Source of the DNA: Silene conica
Lineage: Eukaryota > Streptophyta > Magnoliopsida > Caryophyllales > Caryophyllaceae
Direction: 5' to 3'
Assembly: GCA_029255685.2 (NCBI GenBank)
Contig: CM055312.2
Location: forward strand, 11,618,649-11,682,648
Length of the DNA: 64,000 bases
The notes under the pieces are model-generated. The model saw nothing but the letters and a program-made list of their open reading frames with translations. It made no database searches and was not told where the DNA came from. A program made the position numbers and the translations under genes. Shown one piece after another: positions 1 through 10,261 of this stretch; within the stretch, counting starts at the first letter, position 1; every line of letters starts with the position of its first letter.

Positions 1-1169
1 CATCATATATAGATGCAACTGTGTCATATCTCCCGGCCTATAGTTGAACGATATAAAACATTTAGTTTAATATTGACAATATATTCCAAAATAATGTGGA
101 ACTAAAAGTCTTAAATATCTATAAGGTTGTCTTATGAGATGACTGTTGGTGGGGACATAGGACTGATTGGAGATTTTTAGCCGAACAATTTGGTGATTTC
201 CCTTGTCATTACTTACAATTTCTTCTCCTTACTGCTTTTCACGGGTCATTTATTTTTATTAAGGTAATTCACAGGGCTAAGGATGATTGTCTTGTGCTGT
301 TTGGCCTTTTAATAATACACTTAACTAATCTACTTTCTGTGTAAAAAAAGATCTGCTATTCATGAATGTTGGTCACAAATGAGGATTGTAATGCACTTTT
401 TACCTAGCCCGGCCCTAGGATGCACATTTCTCAGGTTATTAGTACATGTTGTTCCCACCACCACCCCAAGAAAAAGATCCCCAGTGAGATAGACACCGAC
501 TTTGAATTTGGAGTTGAGTTATGAGTCAATAACTTGCTTTTTTTGTCTTACGGTATAACTTGAGGCTGTCAGGGATGCTACTGAGTATTTTGGGTTGTGT
601 CATGGTGAGGATAAGTAGAAGAACTGTTTGTGATAGGAGACGTTGGAAAACTTAAATTAGCTAACGGATGCCTCAGTCACTTAGAAGTTCAATAACAATT
701 TGAATACCCCCAATAGATATGCAGGTCAAATCACGTAGAGATTGTAATTTCACCAAGCTTTCCATACTAAAATAAGCAAGTAGAGTAATTACTGTTAGTT
801 TCTAACACAAATCCCACGCTTCTAATTATTTATCACTAACCCTTTGATTGTATACACGTAAAAGAGGCAAAGTAGAGGCAGGGGAGGGGAATACAAATAT
901 ACAATGGAGTACTGTCATTTTCCTATTATTGTGTTTATTTGGATGAAGGAAAAGGGATGCGATAATATACAATGGAGTACTGTAATTTTCTTGTTAGGCC
1001 AATGTTGATACCTTGCTTTAATTTATAAATTGTGTCACCAAGTCCACAAATTTCGCATTAGGGTCCTTATAAAAAAGAAACGGAACTAAGACAACTCATA
1101 TAACCATTGAGTAATACATACACATTATTTGGAAATATTGGGTGATTCTAAATAAAACAAAATTATTAC
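1..1169. other. No gene seen; AT-rich flank
   Basis: No convincing coding exon was found on either strand. A short segment (atacaatggagtactgt plus attttc) occurs twice, near 899 and 967, as a local duplication of about 68 bp. The missing C-terminal exons of the RPA-like pseudogene next door would be expected here on the minus strand, but I could not recognise them. Confidence 0.5.
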
Positions 1170-2445
1170 CTTTTGACATTTCTTAATTTCAGAGATTGTA
1201 CTCAAATTATCCCCCAATAGCATATCTTCCGACTCAGTCGAGAAATATGATATAACATTGGAGCTACTTGGTTCACCGACAGAATGTAGCCTGTGTCGCG
1301 TTAGGTAAGTGAAAATCAGTAAGTTGATAGATAATCCAATCTAATTAAGAATTTATAATGTAGTTGTTGTAAACTTACTCTTCGAGGAACGCTTCCACCT
1401 CTGGAATTGCATGGTTAAAGAAAAATTTGGTCGCGTGTCTTGTAATTGTCACTCTAGGTTCACCTAGACGATAGTTAATAAAAAATATGATGAATTTGTA
1501 AAAGATTGATAGTACGAAATTGGAATTACAGTAATATTAGAATACCTTCCCATTAACATCGTTGAACAAAACGGATGACAATTATAGCAGGTTCAGTAGG
1601 ATCTTTACATGCATCAACAAACGCTTGAACTAAACTAACATAATTGTTCCATACCGAGCATGCGATTTTCCCTTTCCTGTGTATATTTTTTATAATCAGA
1701 TTATTATAAATTCTTATGCAGAAATATTTATACATAGATAACATTGAAATATAAAAGTAGCAGAATTTCTACCTAATATTCTCTATGTATATTGTCATCC
1801 AACTATTTCCATTCTTTGTTGATCCGACTTCTCCGACTCCGGAAAATTTTCCAATGACATATGCGTTAGTTTAAAAAGTTTGAGGTTAGTTTAATAAGTT
1901 ATATAATAAATAAACATTTTATAATGATTGATTTATGGATGTACCTATGTAATGTTCATCAGATATTGTTTCTGATAGAATGTCACGAAAGTTCACAATA
2001 CTGAATCCATATTGTGGGAATGGTAAATCCTGAACCTCTTTAACCATTGTTGGATATGAAAAGTAGATGCGTAATTCAGCAAAAGTTGCAATTTCAGCCC
2101 CCTTATTTGCTTCCACAGTGAATCTTGATAATTTGTACAAATGTCCCTCGTTGATCTTGTTCTTGAATTTTTTAATGATACTCTTGCGGATAGTAGCCTG
2201 AATTATATTTTCCTGAAAATTGTAATAATATTAGTAAATAGTACATAGTCGATAAAAAAAATGTCAATTAAAGTAGAGGCATTTAGTACCTCTGAATCAA
2301 ATAAAAGCATCTTTAATGATAACGTTTCTTCTTTGTTGTAGAAACTTTTTCTCTCCTAAAGGTGTACCACGCGTACGACAATTTCTGCAGTGAGGATCTC
2401 CGGGTTCAAGTGACGTATGGCAACGGGGGTGCAGTTCAAAGCCAT
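1170..2445 (-). pseudogene. RPA1-like (replication protein A 70 kDa subunit) pseudogene, six exons
   Basis: Six minus-strand exons fit an RPA70-like protein: 2445-2290, 2212-1945, 1860-1773, 1676-1546, 1463-1379 and 1290-1170. RPA70 binds single-stranded DNA through OB folds in replication and repair. Visible landmarks are the start MALNCTPVAIRHLNPEI, then QATIRKSIIKKFKNKINEG, FTVEANKG, QYGFSIVNFRDILS, IGKFSGVGEVGSTKNGNSW, KIACSVWNNYV, ATKFFFNHAIPEVEAF and LSTISEIKKCQ, which follow the usual order from the N-terminal OB domain into DBD-B. Introns have GT donors and mostly AG acceptors, with consistent phase. It is broken: a TAG replaces an expected Trp codon at 2358-2356, a TAA lies at 1555-1553, and the exon 3 acceptor reads AT. 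The zinc-finger C-terminal part was not found. RPA-like genes are also carried by plant Helitrons, so a passenger origin is possible. Confidence 0.8.
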
Positions 2446-2477
2446 AACACAATCACGGGGTTGTTACAATTGTTGCC

Positions 2478-2573
2478 TAAATTAAGTGAAATCCATAATT
2501 ATGGGTTTGCATAAATTAATTGAAATACATAATCACGTGTAACATTATGGGATGGATGGGCTCGTTGACTTTA
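2478..2573. repeat. Local AT-rich repeat, copy left of the copia insertion
   Basis: Contains a word set (aattaattgaaatacataatcac, acattatgggatggatg, gttgacttta) that recurs at 5210-5310 and partly at 5385-5470. The copia element at 2574-5140 therefore sits inside or next to a locally duplicated sequence of unknown nature. Confidence 0.6.
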
Positions 2574-2716
2574 TGATGGTAAGCTTCTGCATTTTCATTA
2601 CTCAAACAAGAGATATATGTAGTACAACTGCTTACAACGATTCCTAGGGTACAAAGCCCAACACAAATATAAAATAAGCTATAATGGGCCAGAAGGCCAA
2701 GTAAACGTCTATCAAC
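2574..2716 (-). repeat. 3' LTR of the short-LTR copia element
   Basis: On the minus strand it begins TGTTGATAGACG and ends in CCATCA. It matches 4999-5140 with two substitutions. Confidence 0.88.
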
Positions 2717-2718
2717 AA

Positions 2719-2751
2719 CCCCCCCCCCCCCCCCCCCCCCCCCCCTCTCAA
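2719..2751 (-). other. Polypurine tract with a 27-base homopolymer
   Basis: On the minus strand this reads GAGA followed by 27 G and then the LTR start, the expected place for plus-strand priming in an LTR retrotransposon. The G run is far longer than a usual polypurine tract and has probably expanded by slippage; its exact length may be an assembly estimate. Confidence 0.75.
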
Positions 2752-3261
2752 GTTGGAGCATAGGAATTCAAAATGCCCAACTTGCCAACTAAGAAGGTAG
2801 ACTGAGAGACTCCGAGTGCTTTAGTAAGCACATCCGCTAATTGAACAGTGGTAAAAAACATACGAAGGAAGGATTAGACCCTCCTTTATTGCATCACGAA
2901 CGAAGTGACAGTCAATCTCAATATGTTTAGTACGCTCATGAAAGACTGGGTTCTGAGCAAGTTGAAGGGCTGACTGACTGTCACTATAAACTGAGATTGG
3001 AGATGGGAGAGGTACCCCGAGATCCTCCAAGAGGCCCTTAAGCCATTTCACTTCACATGTGATGGCACGCATGGATCGGTATTCCGCTTCAGAGGAGGAC
3101 AGAGAGACAGTTGGTTGTTTCTTAGTTTTCCAAGAGACGGGTGAAGCTCCGAAAAAGACGAATCAACCTGTCAAAGATCGACGGGTGTCCGGGCATTTAG
3201 CCCAATCAGAATCGCACCAACCTGATAATTTAATATCCGATCGAGAAGAAAGAAGAATTCC

Positions 3262-4506
3262 CTAACCGGGGGTGCTCTTCAAGTACCGCACTACACGAAG
3301 TGCTGCGTGCCAGTGGTCAATTCTTGGTGCACTCATGAATTGAGATAAAATGTGGACCGAGTAAGATAAATCTGGTCGAGTGACAGCGAGGTAAACCAAT
3401 CGACCCACTAATCTGCGATAGGATTCCGGGTTGACAAGGAATGAGCTTTTACTACAACCAAGCTGGTGATGCTGCTCCATGGGCGTAGAAGCGGGTTTAG
3501 ACCCGAGCAAGCCGGCTTCGGCAATAATATCAAGAGTGTATTTTCTTTGGCAGAGAAAAAGTCCATCCGGGTTACGAGCCACTTCAAGACCCAAGAAATA
3601 TTTTAAATCACCTAGATCTTTCATATGAAAACAAGTATGTAGGTACTCCTTAAAGGTTTCCAGCGCAGGTAAGTCATTCCCGGAAACCACCAAGTCATCC
3701 ACGTACACAAGTACATTAAGACGGATAGAACCTTTCACAAATGTAAATAAGGAGTAATCATAATAACTATGAGTTAAACCATACCGCTTAAGAGCAGAGC
3801 CAAGCTTAGCAAACCAACACCGTGGGGCCTGTTTAAGGCCGTAGAACGACTTTTTCAAGCGACAAACTAGACCCGGAACAGGGGATTTAAACCCCGGAGG
3901 CAATCTCATATAGACCTCCTCTTCCAAATCTCCATGGAGGAAAGCATTATGGACATCCATCTGATGCAGATACCAATTCTTTGTAGCGGCAACAGATAAG
4001 AAAGTGCGTACTGTTGTCATTTTAGCAACCGGAGCGAAAGTTTTATCATAATCCACGCCCTCCGTCTGATGATTGCCAAAAACAACTAACCGAGCTTTCA
4101 AGCGTTCAATAGAGGAGTCAGATTTATATTTGAATTTATATAGCCATTTGCTCCCGAGAGTCTTCTTACCGGGAGGAAGCGGTTCAAGGACCCATGTTTG
4201 GTTAGCAATTAAGGCTTGCATCTCAGATTCCATTGCCTTACACCAGTCTGCATGTTTCACGGCCTCGTTGAAATTTCGCGGCTCGGTCTGAGATGTTAGA
4301 GCTGCCAGATAGGATTGATGGGGAGGTGAAAATTTATGAAATGATAAATAATTAGCAATAGGGTAAGGCGTACCTGAGGTTGACGATGACACGGACAAAT
4401 GCGAAGCACTAGATGGACCATTATCGTCACTATGATCATTGTCAAAGTCAAGCTCGTAGTCGCGGAGAGTTTTAGTGAGTATTTTAGTACGATGGCCACG
4501 ACCCAA
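3262..4506 (-). CDS. Copia reverse transcriptase region (fossil ORF)
   Basis: An open stretch of 414 codons covering most of a Ty1/copia reverse transcriptase. Landmarks are [72 protein letters not shown] and the catalytic YVDD within LVYVDDLVVSGND, followed by DLGDLKYFLGLE and ASTPMEQ. It would copy the element's RNA into DNA inside virus-like particles. A short RNase H-type stretch (SDSQSALQLAQNP, TKHIEIDCHFVRD) lies just downstream at about 2821-3060. It belongs to the broken element around it and is not a host gene. Confidence 0.92.
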   Translation of the reverse strand: MGRGHRTKILTKTLRDYELDFDNDHSDDNGPSSASHLSVSSSTSGTPYPIANYLSFHKFSPPHQSYLAALTSQTEPRNFNEAVKHADWCKAMESEMQALIANQTWVLEPLPPGKKTLGSKWLYKFKYKSDSSIERLKARLVVFGNHQTEGVDYDKTFAPVAKMTTVRTFLSVAATKNWYLHQMDVHNAFLHGDLEEEVYMRLPPGFKSPVPGLVCRLKKSFYGLKQAPRCWFAKLGSALKRYGLTHSYYDYSLFTFVKGSIRLNVLVYVDDLVVSGNDLPALETFKEYLHTCFHMKDLGDLKYFLGLEVARNPDGLFLCQRKYTLDIIAEAGLLGSKPASTPMEQHHQLGCSKSSFLVNPESYRRLVGRLVYLAVTRPDLSYSVHILSQFMSAPRIDHWHAALRVVRYLKSTPG

Positions 4507-4972
4507 AGGAGGGGACGAGGCAGGAGGCGGGGTACGAGAATCCGCACCAGTGCGGCAGGAGTATTTTGGTCCGTGGGAGAGGAAGGCCCAGACTCACTTA
4601 TGTTAGGGGCATTATTACTAACATGGTCCCAATCAATAATAAATTCATCAAAGTGAGTGGGTTCATTATTCAAAGTGGGCACAGGTATCGGTTTTAGCAT
4701 GGAACGGGAACTGATTTTCGTAAAATTTGACATCACGAGACACAAAAAAATCGCACCGATCAAGGTCATATAAATACCATTCTTTTTGTCCCGACGGATA
4801 TCCCATAAAAACACATTTTCTGCTCCGACTCGCAAACTTATCCCCTTTAGCCCGTTGATTATGAGCAAAGCAAAGCGACCCAAAAACCCGGAGTAAATTA
4901 AAATCAGGGGTTTCTTGAAAATGACCTCATATGGGGTCAGCCCATTAAGAAGACGGGAGGGTGTACGATTAA

Positions 4973-4984
4973 GCTCTGATACCA
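4973..4984 (-). other. Primer-binding site, initiator tRNA-Met
   Basis: TGGTATCAGAGC on the minus strand, just inside the 5' LTR. It is the standard plant copia primer site complementary to the 3' end of initiator tRNA-Met. Confidence 0.9.
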
Positions 4985-4998
4985 TGATAATCAAAATA

Positions 4999-5140
4999 TG
5001 ATGGTAAGCTTCTGCCTTTTCATTACTCAAACAAGAGATATATGTAGTACAACTGCTTACAACGATTCCTAGGGTACAAAGCCCAACACAAATATAAAAT
5101 AAGCTATAATGGGCCAGAAGGCCAAGTACACGTCTATCAA
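4999..5140 (-). repeat. 5' LTR of the short-LTR copia element
   Basis: Pair of 2574-2716; on the minus strand it runs from the outer boundary at 5140 to CCATCA before the primer-binding site. Confidence 0.88.
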
Positions 5141-5149
5141 CGTGTAAAA

Positions 5150-5480
5150 TTATATATGTAATGAAATATTTTCAGTCTCAAATTATATACATGATCACGG
5201 GTTTGCCTAAATTAAGTAAAAATCCATAATCATGGGTTTGCCTAAATTAATTAAAATACATAATCACATGTAGAATTATGGGATGGATGAGCTTGTTGAC
5301 TTTATAAATTTATATTATTAATTAATTGAATCTCTTATATTCAAATCTTTTCAGTCTCGAGAATTTGAGTTTTTATGGAATGCAATCTTGGCATTAAATC
5401 ACGTGTAGAATTACGGAATTTATGGAATCAAATTAATTGAATACATAATGACGTGTAGAATTATGGAATGCAATCTCTTA
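5150..5480. repeat. Local AT-rich repeats right of the copia insertion
   Basis: At least two imperfect copies of the sequence seen at 2478-2573, sharing cataatcac, gtgtagaattatggg and gggatggatgagc. Origin not recognised. Confidence 0.55.
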
Positions 5481-6433
5481 TATTCAAATTTTATTGGACA
5501 ATTAGTTTACTAATATGTTAGCATGCTTTAAATCGCGTCACGTAAGACGGAGCTTGTTTTATGTGATGTCACGTCAGCAGCTTGGCTTCTGCATTAGATA
5601 AATATACGATGATATGATGATTAAATACAATCTAATTTAGGGCAGGAGTCTATGTATTGAAAGCTAATTGATTGTGTTTGCTATATTTACAATATGTGAT
5701 TGCTAAATCAATGGGATATGTTTGTGGAATAATATATTCCTAATTTTGAGTAGTATCTTGTTTACTGTTAATAAGCATAACTAACTTCATTGCCTATTTT
5801 TGCAGTTTCAGATGTTTTCCAGATTCAGATGCTTTGCAGCTACCTGTTAACAAACAGAATTCATTGCATCAGGATTTTTATGTATCATTTCTATGCTTTC
5901 TTGGCTATCACTTAGCTCTCATTTACCCTTGTTTATCATCGTCTTATATTGTTAATGTACGCCCTCAGATATGGATTTATGTATCAATTTCTCTATTTTC
6001 TCTGCCTTCGCTTCGGACATCAGAATCAATTAGGTTATGCAGCTTGTTAAGTTAATGACTCTCATTTTACACATCTGAAATTTCAGAATAAGAGGAATAA
6101 GTCACTGAGGTCGACAGATTAAATCGGGCCACAATCCCTTGTTTTTCCTTTTCTGAAGGGAACTTAAGGCCAGCTTTAATGCTGATGAAATCCAAACTTT
6201 TAAGTCCCGAATGCGACCACTTTGTAAGCGACTCTATTTTCTTCTTCTCACATAATTGTAATATGCTAAAACTTATTATGATCTGCCTTTATGAAGTCAT
6301 TACAGCGTGTATTATCTGTCTCATTTTCCATCTCATATAGTTCGTCATGACTGTCATCTCCCAAATCCTAATACTCGGCTCATTTGACAAACTATCTATG
6401 TCTATGTATGTCAGTATGAATATTGTTTTTCAG

Positions 6434-6832
6434 AATCAACAGATTGGAAGCATGTCTTAAATTTGCAGGGTAGCATTAGCAGACTGTGGTCTGTTGCCCT
6501 GGTTACGCATAGAATTCGGAAGGCACTCGAACTGAACTCGAACATGTTAGCACACGATTAGACATGTCTATATTTTCAATGTGTGAAACATTAGATTTTA
6601 ACATACGAAAAGTAGAGACATTGTGCTTTAGAATCAACAAGTTGAAAGGACGTCCGGACTCCTGAGATTGCAGAGTATTTGATTACAGTATCACACTGTT
6701 GCCCTGGTTATGCTCAGAATTCGGAAGGCACTCGAAGTGAACTCGAACAATTTAGAACGCTATAAGACATGTCTAAGTGCGTGTGCAATATGTGAAACAT
6801 CAGATTAACATACCAATAGTTCAAAGACATTG
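6434..6832. repeat. Tandem duplication, two units of about 198 bp
   Basis: Both units start aatcaaca and share ttgccctggtta, agaattcggaaggcactcga, tgaactcgaac, agacatgtct, tgtgaaacat and gacattgtg in the same order. They have diverged noticeably, so the duplication is old. No coding content. Confidence 0.8.
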
Positions 6833-6935
6833 TGAGATAAAGTTCAGTAGCATATATAGAAACTGAACCACTAAAGATAAAGACTTTCAGGACTTATATT
6901 ACAGAAGTCGTCTTAGTAAATTATCATTGATCATA

Positions 6936-6975
6936 CTCGCTCCGTTCCAATCATTTTTTTGCCTTTTTCAGGGAG
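6936..6975. mobile_element. Miniature Stowaway-like remnant
   Basis: Flanked by TA on both sides, starts CTCGCTCCGTTCC and ends GGGAG, as in Tc1/mariner-type Stowaway MITEs. At only 40 bp it is probably an internally collapsed copy. Confidence 0.45.
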
Positions 6976-7545
6976 TATAATATAAGTAATTAAAAAGCAA
7001 ATTTTCAATCTTTTGTAATGTGAAAGTAATCCTGATATAGTGATATTCCCTTTTCTTTTTCTTTGTTATACCAACTCTTTGATTTACTTGAGTTATTTTC
7101 TGGCTGATGTTATCATACATGTCATAGACTCACAGCATCAGATTTTTCAGGAACGCTTTCTATAAACAGACAACAACATTACCCAAGTGCCTCAGGAACC
7201 CCTTTCTACGACAGCTCATATTAGCTTACTGTAAACTGTTTCGAGAATAAGACTGTTGGAGTATATGTTATCCGGTAACATAAGCCTGGCATGCCATATC
7301 AATGTAACTGATAATTCTGTCCTTCAGATAAATAAGTACAATGTGATTTTGAAAGAAAAAATTGCAGCAAAAACAGGATGATCCGTGTATCGGAAAATAG
7401 TAAATTGAATCAACCTAACCAAAAACATATAGATATCAATGACAGGGGAAAAAATTGCAGGAAAACACAGGAAGTTATTAATTTATGAGAAAGAACTAAA
7501 TAAGCTTAACAACTGCAAATTTCAAATTACATTCAGAAACCCGAA

Positions 7546-9558
7546 TTAGCGACCACTGTGAATGACGGAATTATCAGAAAATAAAGTCACATTTGACACC
7601 ACAAATGAAGATGACACTACTGAACTTGATGCCCCCCAACTCTCATCTATCAAATCATTCCTCTCGAGATAATAATCGGGTGGAATATCAGGCATCTTGG
7701 TCTCAAAACGAAGAAACTGAACGACTTGTCGCATACTCGGCCTTGCTTCAGGGTTAGGATGTGAGCAATGTAATCCTAATTTTAGCACTAACTCCATTTC
7801 TTCACTCGGATAATCACCTTCCAGTTTAGGATCACTAGTCTCCTGAATCGTCCCCTTTTTCCAAGATTCGAACACCCAGTCGACTAATAAAAAGTCTTCC
7901 CGAGCTGGGTCGTGTAGACCAAGTGGCCGCCTCCCACAAGCCACCTCAAGCAGGAACGTTCCAAAGGCAAACACATCAGTGGCAGTAGTAGGCTTACCTG
8001 TTATACTTAGTTCAGGTGCAAGATACCCGACTGTCCCGACCACATGGGTACTTCTTGGATTAGTATCATGATCATATAGCCTGGCTAACCCGAAATCACC
8101 TAGCCGGGCATTCATATCACCATCTAACAGAACATTGCTTGCCTTTACATCACGGTGAAGGACGAGTTGTTCCCATTCCTCATGAAGGTAAAGGAGGGCA
8201 GACGCGACACCCTTAATTATGTCAAGTCTCTGAGGCCACGGAAGCAAGGATTTGGCATTATGATTGCGAAACAGAAACTTATCTAAGCTTCCATTAGGCA
8301 TGTACTCGTACACTAAGAGTAACTCTCCTTTTCTTCGACAATATCCCAAGAGTTGGACTAAGTTCCGATGTCTTAGCCTTCTCATACTTACAATTTCCGC
8401 CACAAATTCTCTCATACCTTGCCTCGAATCATGGGAAATTTTCTTGACAGCAACTTGGTTTTGGTTAAATGGAAGTAAACCTCTGTAAACCTTCCCAAAA
8501 CCGCCTGATCCCAAAAGCTCTGAGTCTCGAAAACCCTTGGTTGCTGTATATAAATCTTTATAAGAAAGCCTATACATATGGTACTCCTTTTCCCATGGTT
8601 CCTCAAGCTCCTCAAACATCTTCCTCCATATTACATACCCAATTACCGCGATCAAAATCACCAACAAACACAAAACAACAAGCAATACAATAAAAATCGC
8701 GCTCATTCTACCCTTCTGAACGAAATTTGGAACTGATGGAAGCTTGGAAAGATCAAACTCAGGTGCTAATCCAACCCGACTCCAACTCCACCCTAAAATA
8801 TAATGCTCATTAGCTGTAACTCCAGTAGAAGCAGAGAAACCAATGTACATTGAATCACGAAAAACATCAGAAAGATTGAGTTTCGTCGATAACAGACTCT
8901 TGCTTGGTTTCGAGTTCTTAAGGGGAGCTAATGATACATTAATCACTGTATTTTTGGCATCATAATCAATCCAAACCTGCATAGGTTTTCCACTAGTAAG
9001 CTCCAGGGTTTTGTTAATTCTCCCTTTATCATCGTAATAGCCGGCTGAAGACGAATCATTAGACCGTAACCCATTAACATCGATACCAACATGATTACCA
9101 TCAATGTCACCAAATCCAGCATTTTGGACAGTATCTAATTCTACTGCAAAAATATGATTAGAACTTAAACCATTGTTGGAAATATTAAAAATTCCTAGAT
9201 ACTCAGCTGGAACAGCTTGCTTAAAGTTCATAGACGGCGTTATAACAAAGGCAATACCATGCCCGCCATGACCGGGAACATCAGGATACATAACAAAGAC
9301 AAAACTAGTTGAAAATGATGAGTTTGTTTCATTGAACTTCAGTGGTTTTGGGAAGAAAGCATGGCCACTGTGTTGCATTATTGTAGTGTTTGTTAGTCGA
9401 AGACGATTGTCTGGGTCGATAACCGCGAGCCCGTCTAGATGAACATTTGATCCTTGGAAGCCATTGTAGATGAACTCTGTATCATCTTGAGCAAAGACAA
9501 CAAAAGCATAAAAGATGAAAAAAAACAAAGAATTTTGCCATGAAAGACAATTACGCAT
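7546..9558 (-). CDS. L-type lectin-domain receptor-like kinase (LecRK), single exon
   Basis: Plasma-membrane receptor kinase of 670 residues, the usual length for an L-type LecRK and, as usual, without introns. A signal peptide covers about residues 1-23. The legume-lectin ectodomain spans about 25-265, with the metal- and sugar-site region E140-L-D142, N146, D151/D153 and H156, and many N-glycosylation sequons. The transmembrane helix is at about 284-312. The kinase domain runs about 343-615: glycine loop GSGGFGKV (350-357), catalytic Lys372 in VAVKK, HRDVKASN (468-475), DFG at 488-490 and APE at 514-516. The HRD motif keeps Arg, so an active RD-type Ser/Thr kinase is expected. Family members sense extracellular signals in immunity and development; the ligand here is unknown. 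Wording such as YEYMPNGSLDKFLF resembles clade IV LecRKs, which is tentative. The start Met fits the signal peptide directly. No defect seen. Confidence 0.97.
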   Translation of the reverse strand: MRNCLSWQNSLFFFIFYAFVVFAQDDTEFIYNGFQGSNVHLDGLAVIDPDNRLRLTNTTIMQHSGHAFFPKPLKFNETNSSFSTSFVFVMYPDVPGHGGHGIAFVITPSMNFKQAVPAEYLGIFNISNNGLSSNHIFAVELDTVQNAGFGDIDGNHVGIDVNGLRSNDSSSAGYYDDKGRINKTLELTSGKPMQVWIDYDAKNTVINVSLAPLKNSKPSKSLLSTKLNLSDVFRDSMYIGFSASTGVTANEHYILGWSWSRVGLAPEFDLSKLPSVPNFVQKGRMSAIFIVLLVVLCLLVILIAVIGYVIWRKMFEELEEPWEKEYHMYRLSYKDLYTATKGFRDSELLGSGGFGKVYRGLLPFNQNQVAVKKISHDSRQGMREFVAEIVSMRRLRHRNLVQLLGYCRRKGELLLVYEYMPNGSLDKFLFRNHNAKSLLPWPQRLDIIKGVASALLYLHEEWEQLVLHRDVKASNVLLDGDMNARLGDFGLARLYDHDTNPRSTHVVGTVGYLAPELSITGKPTTATDVFAFGTFLLEVACGRRPLGLHDPAREDFLLVDWVFESWKKGTIQETSDPKLEGDYPSEEMELVLKLGLHCSHPNPEARPSMRQVVQFLRFETKMPDIPPDYYLERNDLIDESWGASSSVVSSSFVVSNVTLFSDNSVIHSGR

Positions 9559-9800
9559 TACTGTACTGACTAGTTAAACAATATCTAACAAATTATATGA
9601 TTATATATTATGTTTTTTGAAAGAATTTTGATCAAGAAAAGAATGGAAATTTTTGCTTAAAATGTAGAAAGTGAATTTTGGTATTATTATGCTCTTAAGG
9701 CAATCATGTGAGAAAAGTTAGTTTGTGGTTTGTATTGACAATTCAAATTTGCATCACTTTGTAGCTTTATGCATAAAAATGTTGCCCTTTGACTAAGTCT
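9559..9800 (-). promoter_or_regulatory. Upstream region of the LecRK gene
   Basis: AT-rich upstream DNA. Minus-strand TATA-like words lie close to the start codon (about 9589-9611). A W-box-like TTGACT sits on the plus strand at 9789-9794, consistent with but not proof of WRKY control, which is common in LecRK genes. No transcription start can be fixed. Confidence 0.35.
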
Positions 9801-9898
9801 ATGCGAAAACCGTCTCATAAAAGAATTCGTAAACGTGATAATAAAAGTAATCCATACGACTTTTGCTCGTCATAGTACACGACTACACAGTAATATTA

Positions 9899-10058
9899 GT
9901 GGCGGAGCCAAGTTTTTAAGTTTGTGAAGGTAAAAGGGTAACATTATAAAGACACCTTGATAAAAAAATGGAAAATTAATTAAAAATTTTGAAATTTTCA
10001 AACGTCAGCGGCGCGACCGCTCGTGCTACCGCTAGTCCCCCCGCTCCACCTCTGCACG
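9899..10058. mobile_element. Possible small MITE
   Basis: Starts gtggcggagcca and ends gctccacctctg, a loose inverted pair common at ends of small plant elements, with a GC-rich inner stretch in AT-rich surroundings. No clear target duplication was seen. Confidence 0.3.
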
Positions 10059-10261
10059 ACATGAGGATTTATCAACGATTTTATCATTTAACCTAATGAC
10101 CGACTTTTAATGGAAAAAAATAATATTTTTAAGGAAAAGAATAGTTATTCTCTCTTATATTCATCTTAAATTGTTCTATTTATTTATTTAACATGTTTTA
10201 TTGTTGAGACGGATCACGATGTTTTTGTATAGCACTTGATAATAGTGGTGTGACTGGTGTC

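Larger units (their letters stand above)
2574..5140 (-). mobile_element. Ty1/copia LTR retrotransposon, short-LTR (Ale/Retrofit-like), broken
   Basis: A minus-strand copia fossil bounded by near-identical LTRs of about 143 bp (2574-2716 and 4999-5140; two differences seen, about 1.4%). At the common rate of 1.3e-8 per site per year this means roughly half a million years (inference). A primer-binding site matching initiator tRNA-Met lies at 4973-4984 and a polypurine tract at 2719-2751. Parts that can be recognised, in minus-strand order, are the tail of integrase, reverse transcriptase, and an RNase H stretch. The internal region is incomplete and the element carries several breaks. No clear target-site duplication was found, perhaps because the flanks are themselves repeats. 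Assignment to Ale/Retrofit rests on the short LTRs and RT wording and is tentative. Confidence 0.9.
5481..7545. other. Intergenic region downstream of the receptor kinase; no gene supported
   Basis: The small plus-strand ORF at 5834-6055 has no recognisable domain and I do not call it. A segment at 6100-6225 reads on the minus strand as a possible exon (wording VWISSALKLALSSLQKRKNKG), but I do not recognise a family. The stretch also holds a tandem duplication (6434-6832) and a 40-bp Stowaway remnant (6936-6975), both listed separately. The last few hundred bases before 7546 should hold the 3' UTR of the lectin receptor kinase. Confidence 0.5.
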
